From Allobosea sp. Tri-44 (lineage in GTDB: Bacteria; Pseudomonadota; Alphaproteobacteria; Rhizobiales; Beijerinckiaceae): DNA of 64,000 bases. A program made the translations under genes and the position numbers. The notes under the pieces were generated by a model, which saw only the letters and a program-made list of their open reading frames with translations, made no database searches and was not told the DNA's origin. Of this stretch, positions 35,960-44,839 are shown one piece after another; position 1 is the first letter of the stretch; each line of letters begins with the position of its first letter. The stretch lies in contig NZ_NBDP01000019.1 in the NCBI RefSeq assembly GCF_004123845.1, forward strand, positions 62,001 through 126,000, given 5' to 3'.

Positions 35960-36946
35960 ATGAGGATTGGTTTCTGGTTCAACGCGGCGGCGACCGCCGC
36001 CTGCATGGCGGGCGCGGCTTCGATCGCGCAGGCGCAGAACTTCCCAAGCAAGCCGGTCACCATGCTGATCCCGTTCGCGGCGGGCGGGCCGACCGATGTG
36101 GTCGGGCGTCTCGTCGGCGAGCATATGGGCTGCACGCTCGGCCAGCCGGTGATCATCGAGAATGCGGTCGGCGCGGCCGGAACGCTCGCCGGGCAGCGGC
36201 TGATGGGCTCGCCTGCCGATGGCCATGTCATCCTGATCGGCCATACCGGCACGCATGCCGCCGCCGTCTCGCTCAATCCGAACCTGAAATACCGGCCGGT
36301 CGAGGATTTCGCACCGGTCGGGCTGGTCAACATCAACCCGATCTTCCTGACCGTGCGCAAGACGCATCCGAGCGGCACACTGGCTGAGTTCGTGACCTGG
36401 GTGAAGGCGAACGAGAAAGCGGCGAGCAACGCCCATGCCGGCGTCGGTTCGGTCAGCCACACCACCTGCCTGCTGTTCAACACCGTCCTCGGGGTCAAGC
36501 CGAACGGTGTGCCCTATCGCGGTACCGGCCCGGCCATGAACGACCTCGTTGCCGGCCAGGTCGACTATCTCTGCGACCAGGCGGTCAATGTCGCGCCGCA
36601 GCACCGCGCCGGTACGATCAAGACGCTTGCGGTCGCCTCGACGGCCCGCGCGACGGCGCTGCCGGATGTGCCGACCAGCACCGAAGGCGGCGTGCCCGAT
36701 TTCAAGGTCGAGGTCTGGAATGCGATGTTCGCGCCCAAGGACACGCCGGCACCGGCCGTCGCGAAGCTCAACCAGGCGCTGAAGGCGGCGCTCGCCGATG
36801 CTACGGTGAAGGCCAAGCTCAACGAACTCGGGGCCGAAATCCCCTCGGCCGAGCTGCAGGAGCCGGCTGGTCTCCGCAGTTTCGTCGGGGCTGAGATCGA
36901 GCGCTGGGCACCGATCATCAAGGCGAGCGGCGTCAAGGTCGAGTGA
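35960..36946 (+). CDS. Orphan TctC-type tripartite tricarboxylate transporter binding protein (Bug family)
   Basis: A 328-residue periplasmic protein with a signal peptide ending AQAQ. The mature protein starts NFPSKPVTMLIPFAAGGPTDVVGRL, the Bug-family opening, and contains GYV-like YRGTGPAMNDLVAGQVDY, a typical ligand-pocket block. There is no tctA or tctB beside it, which is common for Bug proteins. The ligand, probably a small carboxylate, is not evident. GGAGGAACGGC precedes the ATG. Confidence 0.9.
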   Translation: MRIGFWFNAAATAACMAGAASIAQAQNFPSKPVTMLIPFAAGGPTDVVGRLVGEHMGCTLGQPVIIENAVGAAGTLAGQRLMGSPADGHVILIGHTGTHAAAVSLNPNLKYRPVEDFAPVGLVNINPIFLTVRKTHPSGTLAEFVTWVKANEKAASNAHAGVGSVSHTTCLLFNTVLGVKPNGVPYRGTGPAMNDLVAGQVDYLCDQAVNVAPQHRAGTIKTLAVASTARATALPDVPTSTEGGVPDFKVEVWNAMFAPKDTPAPAVAKLNQALKAALADATVKAKLNELGAEIPSAELQEPAGLRSFVGAEIERWAPIIKASGVKVE

Positions 36947-36980
36947 TCTGATGCTCTGTCCCAGAATCGCATGAAATCTG

Positions 36981-37085
36981 GTCATCCCGGACGGAGCAAA
37001 GCGAAGATCCGGGATCCATTCCTGAGCCTTCCCGAAAGAGGTTCCGGAATGGGTCCCGGGTCTCCCTCCGGTCGCCCGGGACGAC
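36981..37085. repeat. Palindromic intergenic repeat (GTCATCCCGG family)
   Basis: GTCATCCCGGACGGAGC begins the element and CCCGGGACGAC ends it, with inner GATCCGGGATCC and GGAATGGGTCCCGGG stretches. It shares its ends with 3459-3592 and 56896-56999. It separates the convergent tctC and pbpC genes. Confidence 0.8.
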
Positions 37086-37111
37086 CTCGTCTCCCCGTAG
37101 AGCAACCCCAA

Positions 37112-39373
37112 TTACTGCAGCCTGACCGCGACGCTCTCGCTGGCGCCGGCGGCATCGATCACCGAAATCCGCATGAAGCCCTTGCCGGGCGGTTGCCAGG
37201 TGGCTTCCCGGCGCTTCACTGCTGCGATCACCGGCGCGCCGTCGACCAGCCAGGTGAACGGCGCGACGCCGCCGGAGACCTTGAGGTTGAGCTGCGGGCT
37301 GCCGTCGACCGCCGAAGTGGCGAGATCGATCTTGGCTCCTTCCGGGGGGAAGGCGAGCTTGAGTCCCGGCGTCGCCAGCGCGGCGACCGTCTTCGGCACA
37401 TCCTGACGCAGATGCCGCAGCGGCGGCGGCAGGGCGGCGCTGGTCGCTGCGATCGTGCCCGGCGGCTGCACGAAGGGGCGGGGATCGAGGCCGATGCGGG
37501 CGAAGGCGTCGAACAGGATCGGCGCCGCGACCACGCGCCCGACCAGGCCCGGCACCGCGCCATTATCGGGCCGGCCGACCCAGACGCCGATAGTATGCTT
37601 GCGGTCGAAGCCGACGGCCCAGGCGTCCCGATAGCCATAGGACGTACCGGTCTTGTAGGCGATGCGACCCGGCGGGGCGTTGAGCGGCGGCGGAGCGCCG
37701 AGCAGCGTATCGGCGACATACCAGGCGGCGACCGGCTCGACGAGGCGCAGCGGCGGTTCGGCTATGCCGCTTGACGGCTTCACATGCAGCGGCACGACTT
37801 CGCCGCCACGGGCGAGGCCGACATAGAGCCGGGTCAGGTCGGAGAGCGTGATGCCGAGCCCGCCGAGGCCGATGGCGAGGCCGGGCGCACCGCCGTCCCT
37901 GGGCATGGCGATGGCCGCGCCGGTATCCTTCATTCGCGACAGGAAGCGCTGCGGGCCGAGCGCGGAGAGCAGTTCGACCGCTGGCAGGTTGAGCGAGAGC
38001 TGCAATGCCTTGCGGGCGCTGACCATGCCTTGAAAGCCGAGGTCGAAATTCTCGGGCACGTAGAGCCCGTAACGGGTTGGCCGGTCCTCCAGCATGGTCT
38101 CGGGATGGGCGAGGCCGTTGTCGAAGGCGAGCGCGTAGATGAAAGGCTTCAGCGCCGAGCCGGGCGAGCGCAGCGCCTGCGTCAGGTCGAGCGAGCCGGC
38201 ACGCCCGGCGTCGAAATAGTCGACGCCGCCGACCGAGGCGCGGATCTCGCCGGTCTCGTTGTCGGCGACGAGGATGGCGATGGAAAGTTGAGGTCCCTGA
38301 CCGGTGGCGCGCTCGCGGGCGAGCTGCTCCAGGCTCGCCTGCCAGCGCGCGTCGATGGTCAGGCGCTGGCTGCGCTGCTCCGGCGCCTCGGCGACGGCCT
38401 GCTCGGCGGTATGCGGGGCGAGGTTGGGGAAAGGTTTCCGGGCCGTCGGTACCGGCTCCTCCCGTGCGGCGGAGACCTCGTCCGGTGTTGCAAGGCCCGC
38501 CGCCTCGACGTGGGCGAGCACGCGCTCGCGGGCCTTGCGTGCAGCTTCCGGGGAACGGTCCGGCCGGCGCGTCTCGGGCGATTGCGGCAGGGCGACGAGC
38601 AGGGCAGCTTCGGCGGTCGAGAGCCGCTTCGGCTCCTTGCCGAAATAGGCGAAGCTCGCGGCGCGCACCCCCTCGAGATTGCCGCCGAAGGGAGCGAGGG
38701 TGAGATAGAGATCGAGGATCTCGGTCTTGCTGAAGCGCCGTTCGAGCTCGAAGGCGCGCACTGCCTGCCTCAGCTTGGCCGGGAGCGAGCGCTCCTGGCG
38801 GGGTTCAAGCAGGCGGGCGACCTGCATGGTCAGCGTCGAGCCGCCGGAGACGATGCGGCCATTGGCCAGCATCTGCCCTGCCGCGCGCAAGGTGCCGAGC
38901 GGGTCGATGCCGGCATGATCGTCGAAGCGCTTGTCCTCGAACGCCTTGAGCATGGAAAGGTAGCGCGGATCGACGTCATCGGCGCCGACCGGCAGCTTCC
39001 AGCGCCCGTCATTGGTGACGAAGGGGCGCAGCAGCTTGCCATCGCGGTCGAGCACCACAGTCGAGCGGTCGCGGGCGGCGGCGAAGTCGATCGGCGGCAG
39101 GGTAGAAGCGTACCAGAAGAGGGAGGTGGCGGTCGCTGCGATCAAGGCGGTGGCACCTATGCCGGCATAGGCGAGCCGACGATGCCAGGCGCGCCTTCCT
39201 TCTCCCCTCGGGGGAGAAGGTGTCTGCGAAGCAGACGGATGAGGGCCGTTCGACTGGGCGTGCCGGTCGCCAGCTTGCGCCTGACTTCCCTCATCCGTCA
39301 GCGCTTCGCGCTGCCACCTTCTCCCCCGAGGGGAGAAGGAAGAGGCGTCCCGTTCGTCTGGTCGCGCCTTCAT
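37112..39373 (-). CDS. pbpC: Penicillin-binding protein 1C, with a repeat-derived N-terminal extension
   Basis: A bifunctional class A PBP of about 753 residues. After a membrane anchor (YAGIGATALIAATATSLFWYA) come the glycosyltransferase motifs KAFEDKRFDDHAGIDPLG and GGSTLTMQVARLL, the transpeptidase motifs SALKPF (Ser/Lys), and KTGTSYGYRDAW, and a C-terminal BiPBP domain. The start at 39373 lies four bases beyond the alpha-2-macroglobulin stop. About 50 residues before the anchor are encoded by a palindromic repeat (39198-39339). The repeat is read without a stop. Confidence 0.93.
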   Translation of the reverse strand: MKARPDERDASSFSPRGRRWQREALTDEGSQAQAGDRHAQSNGPHPSASQTPSPPRGEGRRAWHRRLAYAGIGATALIAATATSLFWYASTLPPIDFAAARDRSTVVLDRDGKLLRPFVTNDGRWKLPVGADDVDPRYLSMLKAFEDKRFDDHAGIDPLGTLRAAGQMLANGRIVSGGSTLTMQVARLLEPRQERSLPAKLRQAVRAFELERRFSKTEILDLYLTLAPFGGNLEGVRAASFAYFGKEPKRLSTAEAALLVALPQSPETRRPDRSPEAARKARERVLAHVEAAGLATPDEVSAAREEPVPTARKPFPNLAPHTAEQAVAEAPEQRSQRLTIDARWQASLEQLARERATGQGPQLSIAILVADNETGEIRASVGGVDYFDAGRAGSLDLTQALRSPGSALKPFIYALAFDNGLAHPETMLEDRPTRYGLYVPENFDLGFQGMVSARKALQLSLNLPAVELLSALGPQRFLSRMKDTGAAIAMPRDGGAPGLAIGLGGLGITLSDLTRLYVGLARGGEVVPLHVKPSSGIAEPPLRLVEPVAAWYVADTLLGAPPPLNAPPGRIAYKTGTSYGYRDAWAVGFDRKHTIGVWVGRPDNGAVPGLVGRVVAAPILFDAFARIGLDPRPFVQPPGTIAATSAALPPPLRHLRQDVPKTVAALATPGLKLAFPPEGAKIDLATSAVDGSPQLNLKVSGGVAPFTWLVDGAPVIAAVKRREATWQPPGKGFMRISVIDAAGASESVAVRLQ
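39198..39339. repeat. Palindromic repeat inside the pbpC 5' coding region
   Basis: CCTTCTCCCCTCGGGGGAGAAGG (split arms at 39198-39220) and CCTTCTCCCCCGAGGGGAGAAGG at the other end flank further inverse segments, CGGATGAGGG with CCCTCATCCG. The long inverted arms of ~50 bases leave a centre of ~35 bases. Elements of this type are intergenic elsewhere (17589-17736), but here the whole element lies within coding sequence. Confidence 0.85.
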
Positions 39374-39377
39374 GGCG

Positions 39378-42300
39378 TCACCGCGCCGACGTGATCTCGA
39401 TCGTGCCGAAGCCCGTCCGTCCAAAGCGGTCGGGTCGGTACATGTCCTCGATCACCGCCGCCGGTGCGACATAGCGGCCGGGCGAGACGGCCCGGGCGAT
39501 ATAGGCGACCGTGTAGCCAAGCTGATCATTCTTGCCGCCGCTGCGCTCGAAGGCCGCGACGAAGCGGTCGTCGCGCGCCTCGGTATGGACGGGCGAGACC
39601 TCCTGCTTCAGCCAGTTGAGGCCCTCGACCGAGGCGCCTTCAGTCAGCTTGGCGTTCTCGATCTCCAGGCCGGCCGGCACGGGATCGACCAGCAGCAGGC
39701 GGCCATAGCGCGCCGCCGGCTCGGTGACCTTGAGCGCGACGACATAGCGCTCGTTCTGGCGCAGGCGCGCGGGATCGACACGCTCGCCCTTCATGGTGAA
39801 GAGCGTGCGTTCCAGCCCGAAGCCCTGGTTCAGTGCCGGCTCCGGCGTCGTCGGGATGCCGGAGACGGTGATCACGGCATTGGCCGAGGCGGTGCCGGGA
39901 TTGCCGATGACCAGCGGCTTGGCCTCCAGCGCCGCCTGCGGGATCGTGCGGTAGAGCGCGCCCTTGCGCTCGGCGCCGTCGACGGTCAACGCCATGCCGT
40001 CCGCCTCCTTGGCCATCGCCGCGGCGGCCATCGCCATCCACATGTTCTCCTGCGTCGAGGTGTAGCGCGCGTTCTGGCGCGCGTTCTGGACGACGTCGGC
40101 GGCGCGGGAGAGGTCGGCGCGCTCGCCATTGCTCTCGGCGATCAGGGTCAGGATGCCGGCGCCGTCGCGCAGCCGCGAGCCGTAATCGGCGCGCGACAGG
40201 CCGTCATCGCTGGCTTGTTGCAGGGTTCCCAGCGCGCTGGTGAAGGCGGCGCGGCCACGGGTGCGGTCGCCGAGCAGCGAGAGCGCGGCGCCGATCTGGG
40301 CGCGGGCGAGGGCTGAGCCGAAATCACCGAGCTTGTTGTCGGCGAGATAGCGCAGATCGCCCATCACCGGCCGCCCGTTGCGGGCGAGCACATAGAGCGC
40401 ATAGGCGATGCCGGCCGCTTCCTCCTTGTTGATCTCGCTGGTGTTGACGACCTGGTTGCGCAGCCGGTCGAGCGCCATGTTGAACGCCGTCTGCGGCACC
40501 GCGAACTGGCGCTCGCGGGCGCGGGTCAGGAAGTCGGTGACGAAGGCGTCGAGCCAGAGGTCTTCGCCGCCAACGCCCCACAGGCCGAAGGAGCCGTTAT
40601 TGCCCTGGCGGGCGAGCACGCGCTCGATCGCGGCGGTGACGCGCTCGTCTGCGTTACCGTCGAGCGCCAGCTGCTCCATCGAGGCGAGCCGGTTGACGAC
40701 CAGCAGCGGCAGCGCCCGGCTGATGGTCTGCTCGGTGCAGCCATAGGGGTAGCGGTCGAGCGCCTTCAGCACCGCTGCGACGTCGAGCGCCGCGACCGGC
40801 GAGACCGAGACGGAGACTGCGCCCGAATCCGGCACGAGATCGGCCATCAAGTCGGCGGAGACGGTGAGCGAGCCGCCGCCGGGGATCGGCCTGATGATCC
40901 GGCGCGCGATCGTCTGGGTCGAGGGCTGCACCCTGACAGCAAGGTTCTGTACCGTGCCGATGCCGTTCGGGCCGGTGATCCTGACGTCGAAGGAGGCGCG
41001 GCCGATGCCGGCGGCGGTCACCGGGATCGTCAGCGAGCTCTTGGCGCCGGCGGTCATGGTCATGCTGCGGCGGGTCGCGTCGGCGGCGACGACGACAGGG
41101 CCCTTGACGTCGAGATCGACGAGATAGGAGCCGGCCGGGCCCTCGACATTGTCGATCTGCAGGTGGAAGCGCGACTGGTCGCCGAGCGCGAGGAAACGCG
41201 GCAGCGTCGCCTGCGCCACGATCTGGTCGCGCACGAGGACATCGGCGCTCGCCTGACCGGTGCGGCCGGCGCTCCAGGCCACGGCCATGACGCGGACCGA
41301 GCCGTTGAAGGCCGGCATCTCGAAGTCGACCTTGGCGGTGCCGTCGGGGCCGAGCTTGACCACGCCGGAATAGCGCGCCAGCGGCTCCTGCGTCGGCGCC
41401 TCGCCATTGAGCTGCGGGGCGCCGTCGCCGCCGGAGCGGATCGCGCCGCGCACGCCCTGCATGCCGTCGATCAGATAGCCGTAGAGGTCGCGCAGTTCAT
41501 GGCCGAGCTGGCGCTGGCCGAAGAAGTATTTGGTCGGATCAGGGCTCTCGAAGCGAGTGAGGTTGAGGATGCCGACATCGACCGCAGCGACGGTGATGAA
41601 GGCTTCCTCACCTGCTTTCGCGCCCGTGACCTTGACAGGAAGCGACAGCGTCGAGAGCGGGCGCACGAGGTTGGGCGCGTTAAGGTCGATGGCGAGGTTG
41701 CGCTCCTCCTTGCCGACGCTGAACCAGGTAAGACCGATGGCGCGGCCGGGCATGCGCTGCGCCGCCGTGTCCATCGGGCGATGGGCGAGCACGACGAGAT
41801 AGGCGCTGGCGCCCCAGTCCGACTTGGCGGGGATGGTCACGGTGGTGCCGCCCGCCGGCACGTCGACGGTGCGGATCTCGGCGACGCGGTCGCTCATCAC
41901 CGCCAGCGTCGCCTTGCCGGCGAAGCGCGGCGTGAGACGCACCTGCATGCTTTCGCCATTGGCGTAGGACGGCTTGTCCAGGGCGACGTCGAGCACATCG
42001 GGCTGGTCGGCGGTCTTCTCGGTCTCGTAGCCGACATTGAAGGAGACGCTGGTCTCGGTCGCCTCGCCGCCATCGGCGCTGACGTCGAGCCGATAATTGC
42101 CCCATTGGACAGGAGCGGCGATGCGGGCCGGCGTGGCCTCGGCGACGGCGATCTCGCCATCGGCGACGCGGCGGGTCGTCTTCACGCCCTCATAGTTCCA
42201 GCGGCCGTCCTGGTAGAACCACTGATAGTTGCGGGTGACCTTGGACAGTGTCCATTTCAGGCCCTGGCGGGCGATGCGGCGCCCGTCGCCCTGGGCCATG

Positions 42301-44624
42301 ATCACGTCGAAGGTCGCGGTCTGACCGTTGCCGAGCTCGCCGTCCTTGAAGGCCTTGCGCACGCCGATGGCGGCGCCCTTGGGTACGATCGGCATGGTGA
42401 CGGAGCGGGCGATGGCGCGCCCGCCGGGCTCGCCGACGCGCACGGTCAGTTCGACTTCGAGCGGGCGGTTGGTCTCGGGCTGGGCGACCGGGTTGGCGAT
42501 GGTGACCTTGCCGTCGGCGCCGGTCTTGGCAGCATCCTCGAACTCGGCCTGCTGCGGCTCGAAAGCCTCGTCGGTCAGGCCGACCTCGTAGCCGGAAAAG
42601 CCGGGGATCGCGGTCTGCGCCGCCGAGCGCACGGTCATCGAGCCGGTGACGTCGAGATCGGAGCCGGGGGCGCCGTAGAGATAGCGGGCGTTGACGTCGA
42701 TCTCGGCCGGCTCGCCGGCCTGCAGCACCTGCTTCTTCGGTGCGAGAGTCAATTCCAGCCGCTCGGGAACGTAGTCCTCGACCAGGAAGGAGATTTCGCC
42801 GATCGCCGAACCCTTCGGATCGGAATAGGCCTGGACACGCCAGGTGCCGCTCTGGGCACCGGAGATCAGCGGGATCGAATGGGCGCGCCCGCCGGCGCCC
42901 TGATCCTCAACCTGGCGGCGGCGGTACTCGACGCCATCAGGGCGCCTGACGACCAGCGTCAGCGGCAGGCCGGAGACGGCGGCGCCCTTGGCATCGCGCA
43001 GCAGCGTGGTCAGGTAGACGGTCTCGCCGGAGCGGTAGACGCCGCGCTCGGTATAGAGGAAGGCGTCGAGGCCCGCGGGGGCGACGCGGCCCTTCACGCC
43101 ACGATCCGACAGGTCGAAGGCGGTCTGCTTCAGGTCGAGGAAGCCGTAATCCTCGGCGAGCGCAGCGGTGACGAGGCCGGGCGCATTGCCGCCCTGGCCC
43201 TTGGCGAGGCCTGCGTCGAAGCGGGCATAGCCGTTGCCGTCGGAGCGGATGGTCGCCAGTACCTCGTTGTTGCGGGCGATGAGGCGCAGTTCGGCATTGG
43301 CGACGGGCGAGGCGTCGGCGAGCGAGCGCACCAGCACATGCACGCCGTCCGGGCCGGAAAAGGAGGTCAGGCCGAGATCGGAGACGACGAACCATTGCGT
43401 CGCCCGCGTCGTGCCGTCGTCATAGTCGCCGTCGCTGTCCGAGCCGCTCGCGGTCCGGGTGCTGCCGGTCGGCCTGGCGAACATGACATAGACGCCGGGC
43501 TGGAGCCGGCCGACGGCTTCGAGCACCGGGAAGGCGGTGGTAACGTCCTTGTTGAGCTCGGACTTCACCGCCATCGTGCCTTTCCAGACGCTCGAACCCT
43601 TGTCCGAGGCGATCTGATTGGCGTTGTAGGCGCCGAGCTGGCTGAGGAAGTCATCGGAGTGGACCGAGCCGATCAGGTTGCGGTCGCCGATGCGCATCAC
43701 CTCGAGATCGAGACTGTCGGCGTTGACCGAGACGACCGGTACGCCCTGCTGGCCGGTGCGCGGCAGCACGTAGTTCTTGCCGGTGAAACGCACCGAGGGG
43801 GCGCGGTCGCGGACATAGACCTCGTAATCGGCCGATTTCAGCAATTTCTCATCGGGGATGGCTGAGGGCACGCCCTGGCGGATGACGAAGCCGTAGCGCT
43901 CGCCATGGCGCAGGCCGTCGACACAGAGCTGGCGCTCCTCGCCGCTGACGGCGAAGTCGCCCTTGCCGGTGATCGCGACGTAAGGGGCGAAGTCGACGCG
44001 GCCGCGCGACAGCGGCTCGGAAAACTCGAAGCAGGCGCGCGGGCTCGCCGCATCGGAATCGACCTTGTTGGAGGTAAGGCGGAAACCGCGCTGGGCCCGC
44101 AGTGCCTCGTAGTCGGTGCGCAGCGAGGCGTTGTCGGAAAGATCGAGGCTGAGGCGATAGGTGGTCAGCGCCGGGCGCCAGAGCTCGTGCTTCTCGAAGA
44201 CACGCGCGAGCACGCCGAGCGAAGAGGCTTCGTCGGGGCGCGAGGTCGAGCGCTGATAGGCAAGATAAGCAGCACTGACGGCGCGCTCGCGCAATTCATA
44301 GCGCTCGCGATAATCGCGCGGCTCGATGCCGCTTGCCGCCTGCGCCATCAGGCGCCAGCCGCCGGGATTGGCTGGATCGGCGACCGCTGCGGCATTGGCG
44401 AGCGGCAGGGCGGCGCGGGCGTCGCCGCGATTGAGGGCGGCGCTGCCGTCGCGCAGCAGGGTGGCGAAGGGACGCTGGCCGACCGAGACTTCGCGCTTCA
44501 AGCGTTCCTCGAGGCGCTGGCCGTCGCTGGCGAGATCGGGCCGGACATAGGCCTTCTGGGCGAAAGCGGGTCCGGCGGCGACAGTCAGGCCGAGCAGGAG
44601 GGCGAGACGGACGAGATGGCGCAT
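39378..44624 (-). CDS. Bacterial alpha-2-macroglobulin family protein
   Basis: A 1748-residue exported protein. It has a signal peptide ending AFAQ with no lipobox, unlike lipoprotein YfhM of E. coli, so it should be soluble in the periplasm. Many macroglobulin domains follow, and the thioester motif GCTEQ lies at residues ~1295-1299, so a functional protease trap is likely. In many bacteria this gene accompanies pbpC, as here, suggesting defence of damaged cell wall against invading proteases. The long opposite frame (41163-43865) is a shadow. Confidence 0.95.
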   Translation of the reverse strand: MRHLVRLALLLGLTVAAGPAFAQKAYVRPDLASDGQRLEERLKREVSVGQRPFATLLRDGSAALNRGDARAALPLANAAAVADPANPGGWRLMAQAASGIEPRDYRERYELRERAVSAAYLAYQRSTSRPDEASSLGVLARVFEKHELWRPALTTYRLSLDLSDNASLRTDYEALRAQRGFRLTSNKVDSDAASPRACFEFSEPLSRGRVDFAPYVAITGKGDFAVSGEERQLCVDGLRHGERYGFVIRQGVPSAIPDEKLLKSADYEVYVRDRAPSVRFTGKNYVLPRTGQQGVPVVSVNADSLDLEVMRIGDRNLIGSVHSDDFLSQLGAYNANQIASDKGSSVWKGTMAVKSELNKDVTTAFPVLEAVGRLQPGVYVMFARPTGSTRTASGSDSDGDYDDGTTRATQWFVVSDLGLTSFSGPDGVHVLVRSLADASPVANAELRLIARNNEVLATIRSDGNGYARFDAGLAKGQGGNAPGLVTAALAEDYGFLDLKQTAFDLSDRGVKGRVAPAGLDAFLYTERGVYRSGETVYLTTLLRDAKGAAVSGLPLTLVVRRPDGVEYRRRQVEDQGAGGRAHSIPLISGAQSGTWRVQAYSDPKGSAIGEISFLVEDYVPERLELTLAPKKQVLQAGEPAEIDVNARYLYGAPGSDLDVTGSMTVRSAAQTAIPGFSGYEVGLTDEAFEPQQAEFEDAAKTGADGKVTIANPVAQPETNRPLEVELTVRVGEPGGRAIARSVTMPIVPKGAAIGVRKAFKDGELGNGQTATFDVIMAQGDGRRIARQGLKWTLSKVTRNYQWFYQDGRWNYEGVKTTRRVADGEIAVAEATPARIAAPVQWGNYRLDVSADGGEATETSVSFNVGYETEKTADQPDVLDVALDKPSYANGESMQVRLTPRFAGKATLAVMSDRVAEIRTVDVPAGGTTVTIPAKSDWGASAYLVVLAHRPMDTAAQRMPGRAIGLTWFSVGKEERNLAIDLNAPNLVRPLSTLSLPVKVTGAKAGEEAFITVAAVDVGILNLTRFESPDPTKYFFGQRQLGHELRDLYGYLIDGMQGVRGAIRSGGDGAPQLNGEAPTQEPLARYSGVVKLGPDGTAKVDFEMPAFNGSVRVMAVAWSAGRTGQASADVLVRDQIVAQATLPRFLALGDQSRFHLQIDNVEGPAGSYLVDLDVKGPVVVAADATRRSMTMTAGAKSSLTIPVTAAGIGRASFDVRITGPNGIGTVQNLAVRVQPSTQTIARRIIRPIPGGGSLTVSADLMADLVPDSGAVSVSVSPVAALDVAAVLKALDRYPYGCTEQTISRALPLLVVNRLASMEQLALDGNADERVTAAIERVLARQGNNGSFGLWGVGGEDLWLDAFVTDFLTRARERQFAVPQTAFNMALDRLRNQVVNTSEINKEEAAGIAYALYVLARNGRPVMGDLRYLADNKLGDFGSALARAQIGAALSLLGDRTRGRAAFTSALGTLQQASDDGLSRADYGSRLRDGAGILTLIAESNGERADLSRAADVVQNARQNARYTSTQENMWMAMAAAAMAKEADGMALTVDGAERKGALYRTIPQAALEAKPLVIGNPGTASANAVITVSGIPTTPEPALNQGFGLERTLFTMKGERVDPARLRQNERYVVALKVTEPAARYGRLLLVDPVPAGLEIENAKLTEGASVEGLNWLKQEVSPVHTEARDDRFVAAFERSGGKNDQLGYTVAYIARAVSPGRYVAPAAVIEDMYRPDRFGRTGFGTIEITSAR

Positions 44625-44839
44625 GGCTCGGTCTCCGAAAGGCGGGCGGCCTGAGTGTTGCCGCGGCAGGCGTCGACGCGATGACGGGTCATCGCATTGC
44701 GCTGCGCGAAGCTAGCACCGGGCGCGTTGGGCGCAACTCGGCTTGCGGCCAAGTGAGCCGTTCTCGCCTCTTGCCTCTGCGGCAAGGCTGACGCTGAATG
44801 GCGCCGCGTCGCGGCGCGGTCTGGAACGAGGAGATGGTC

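Noticed and set aside
41163..43865. 900-residue plus frame
   Set aside because: It is antisense to the alpha-2-macroglobulin gene, which has the thioester motif and a signal peptide. The composition is that of a high-GC shadow.
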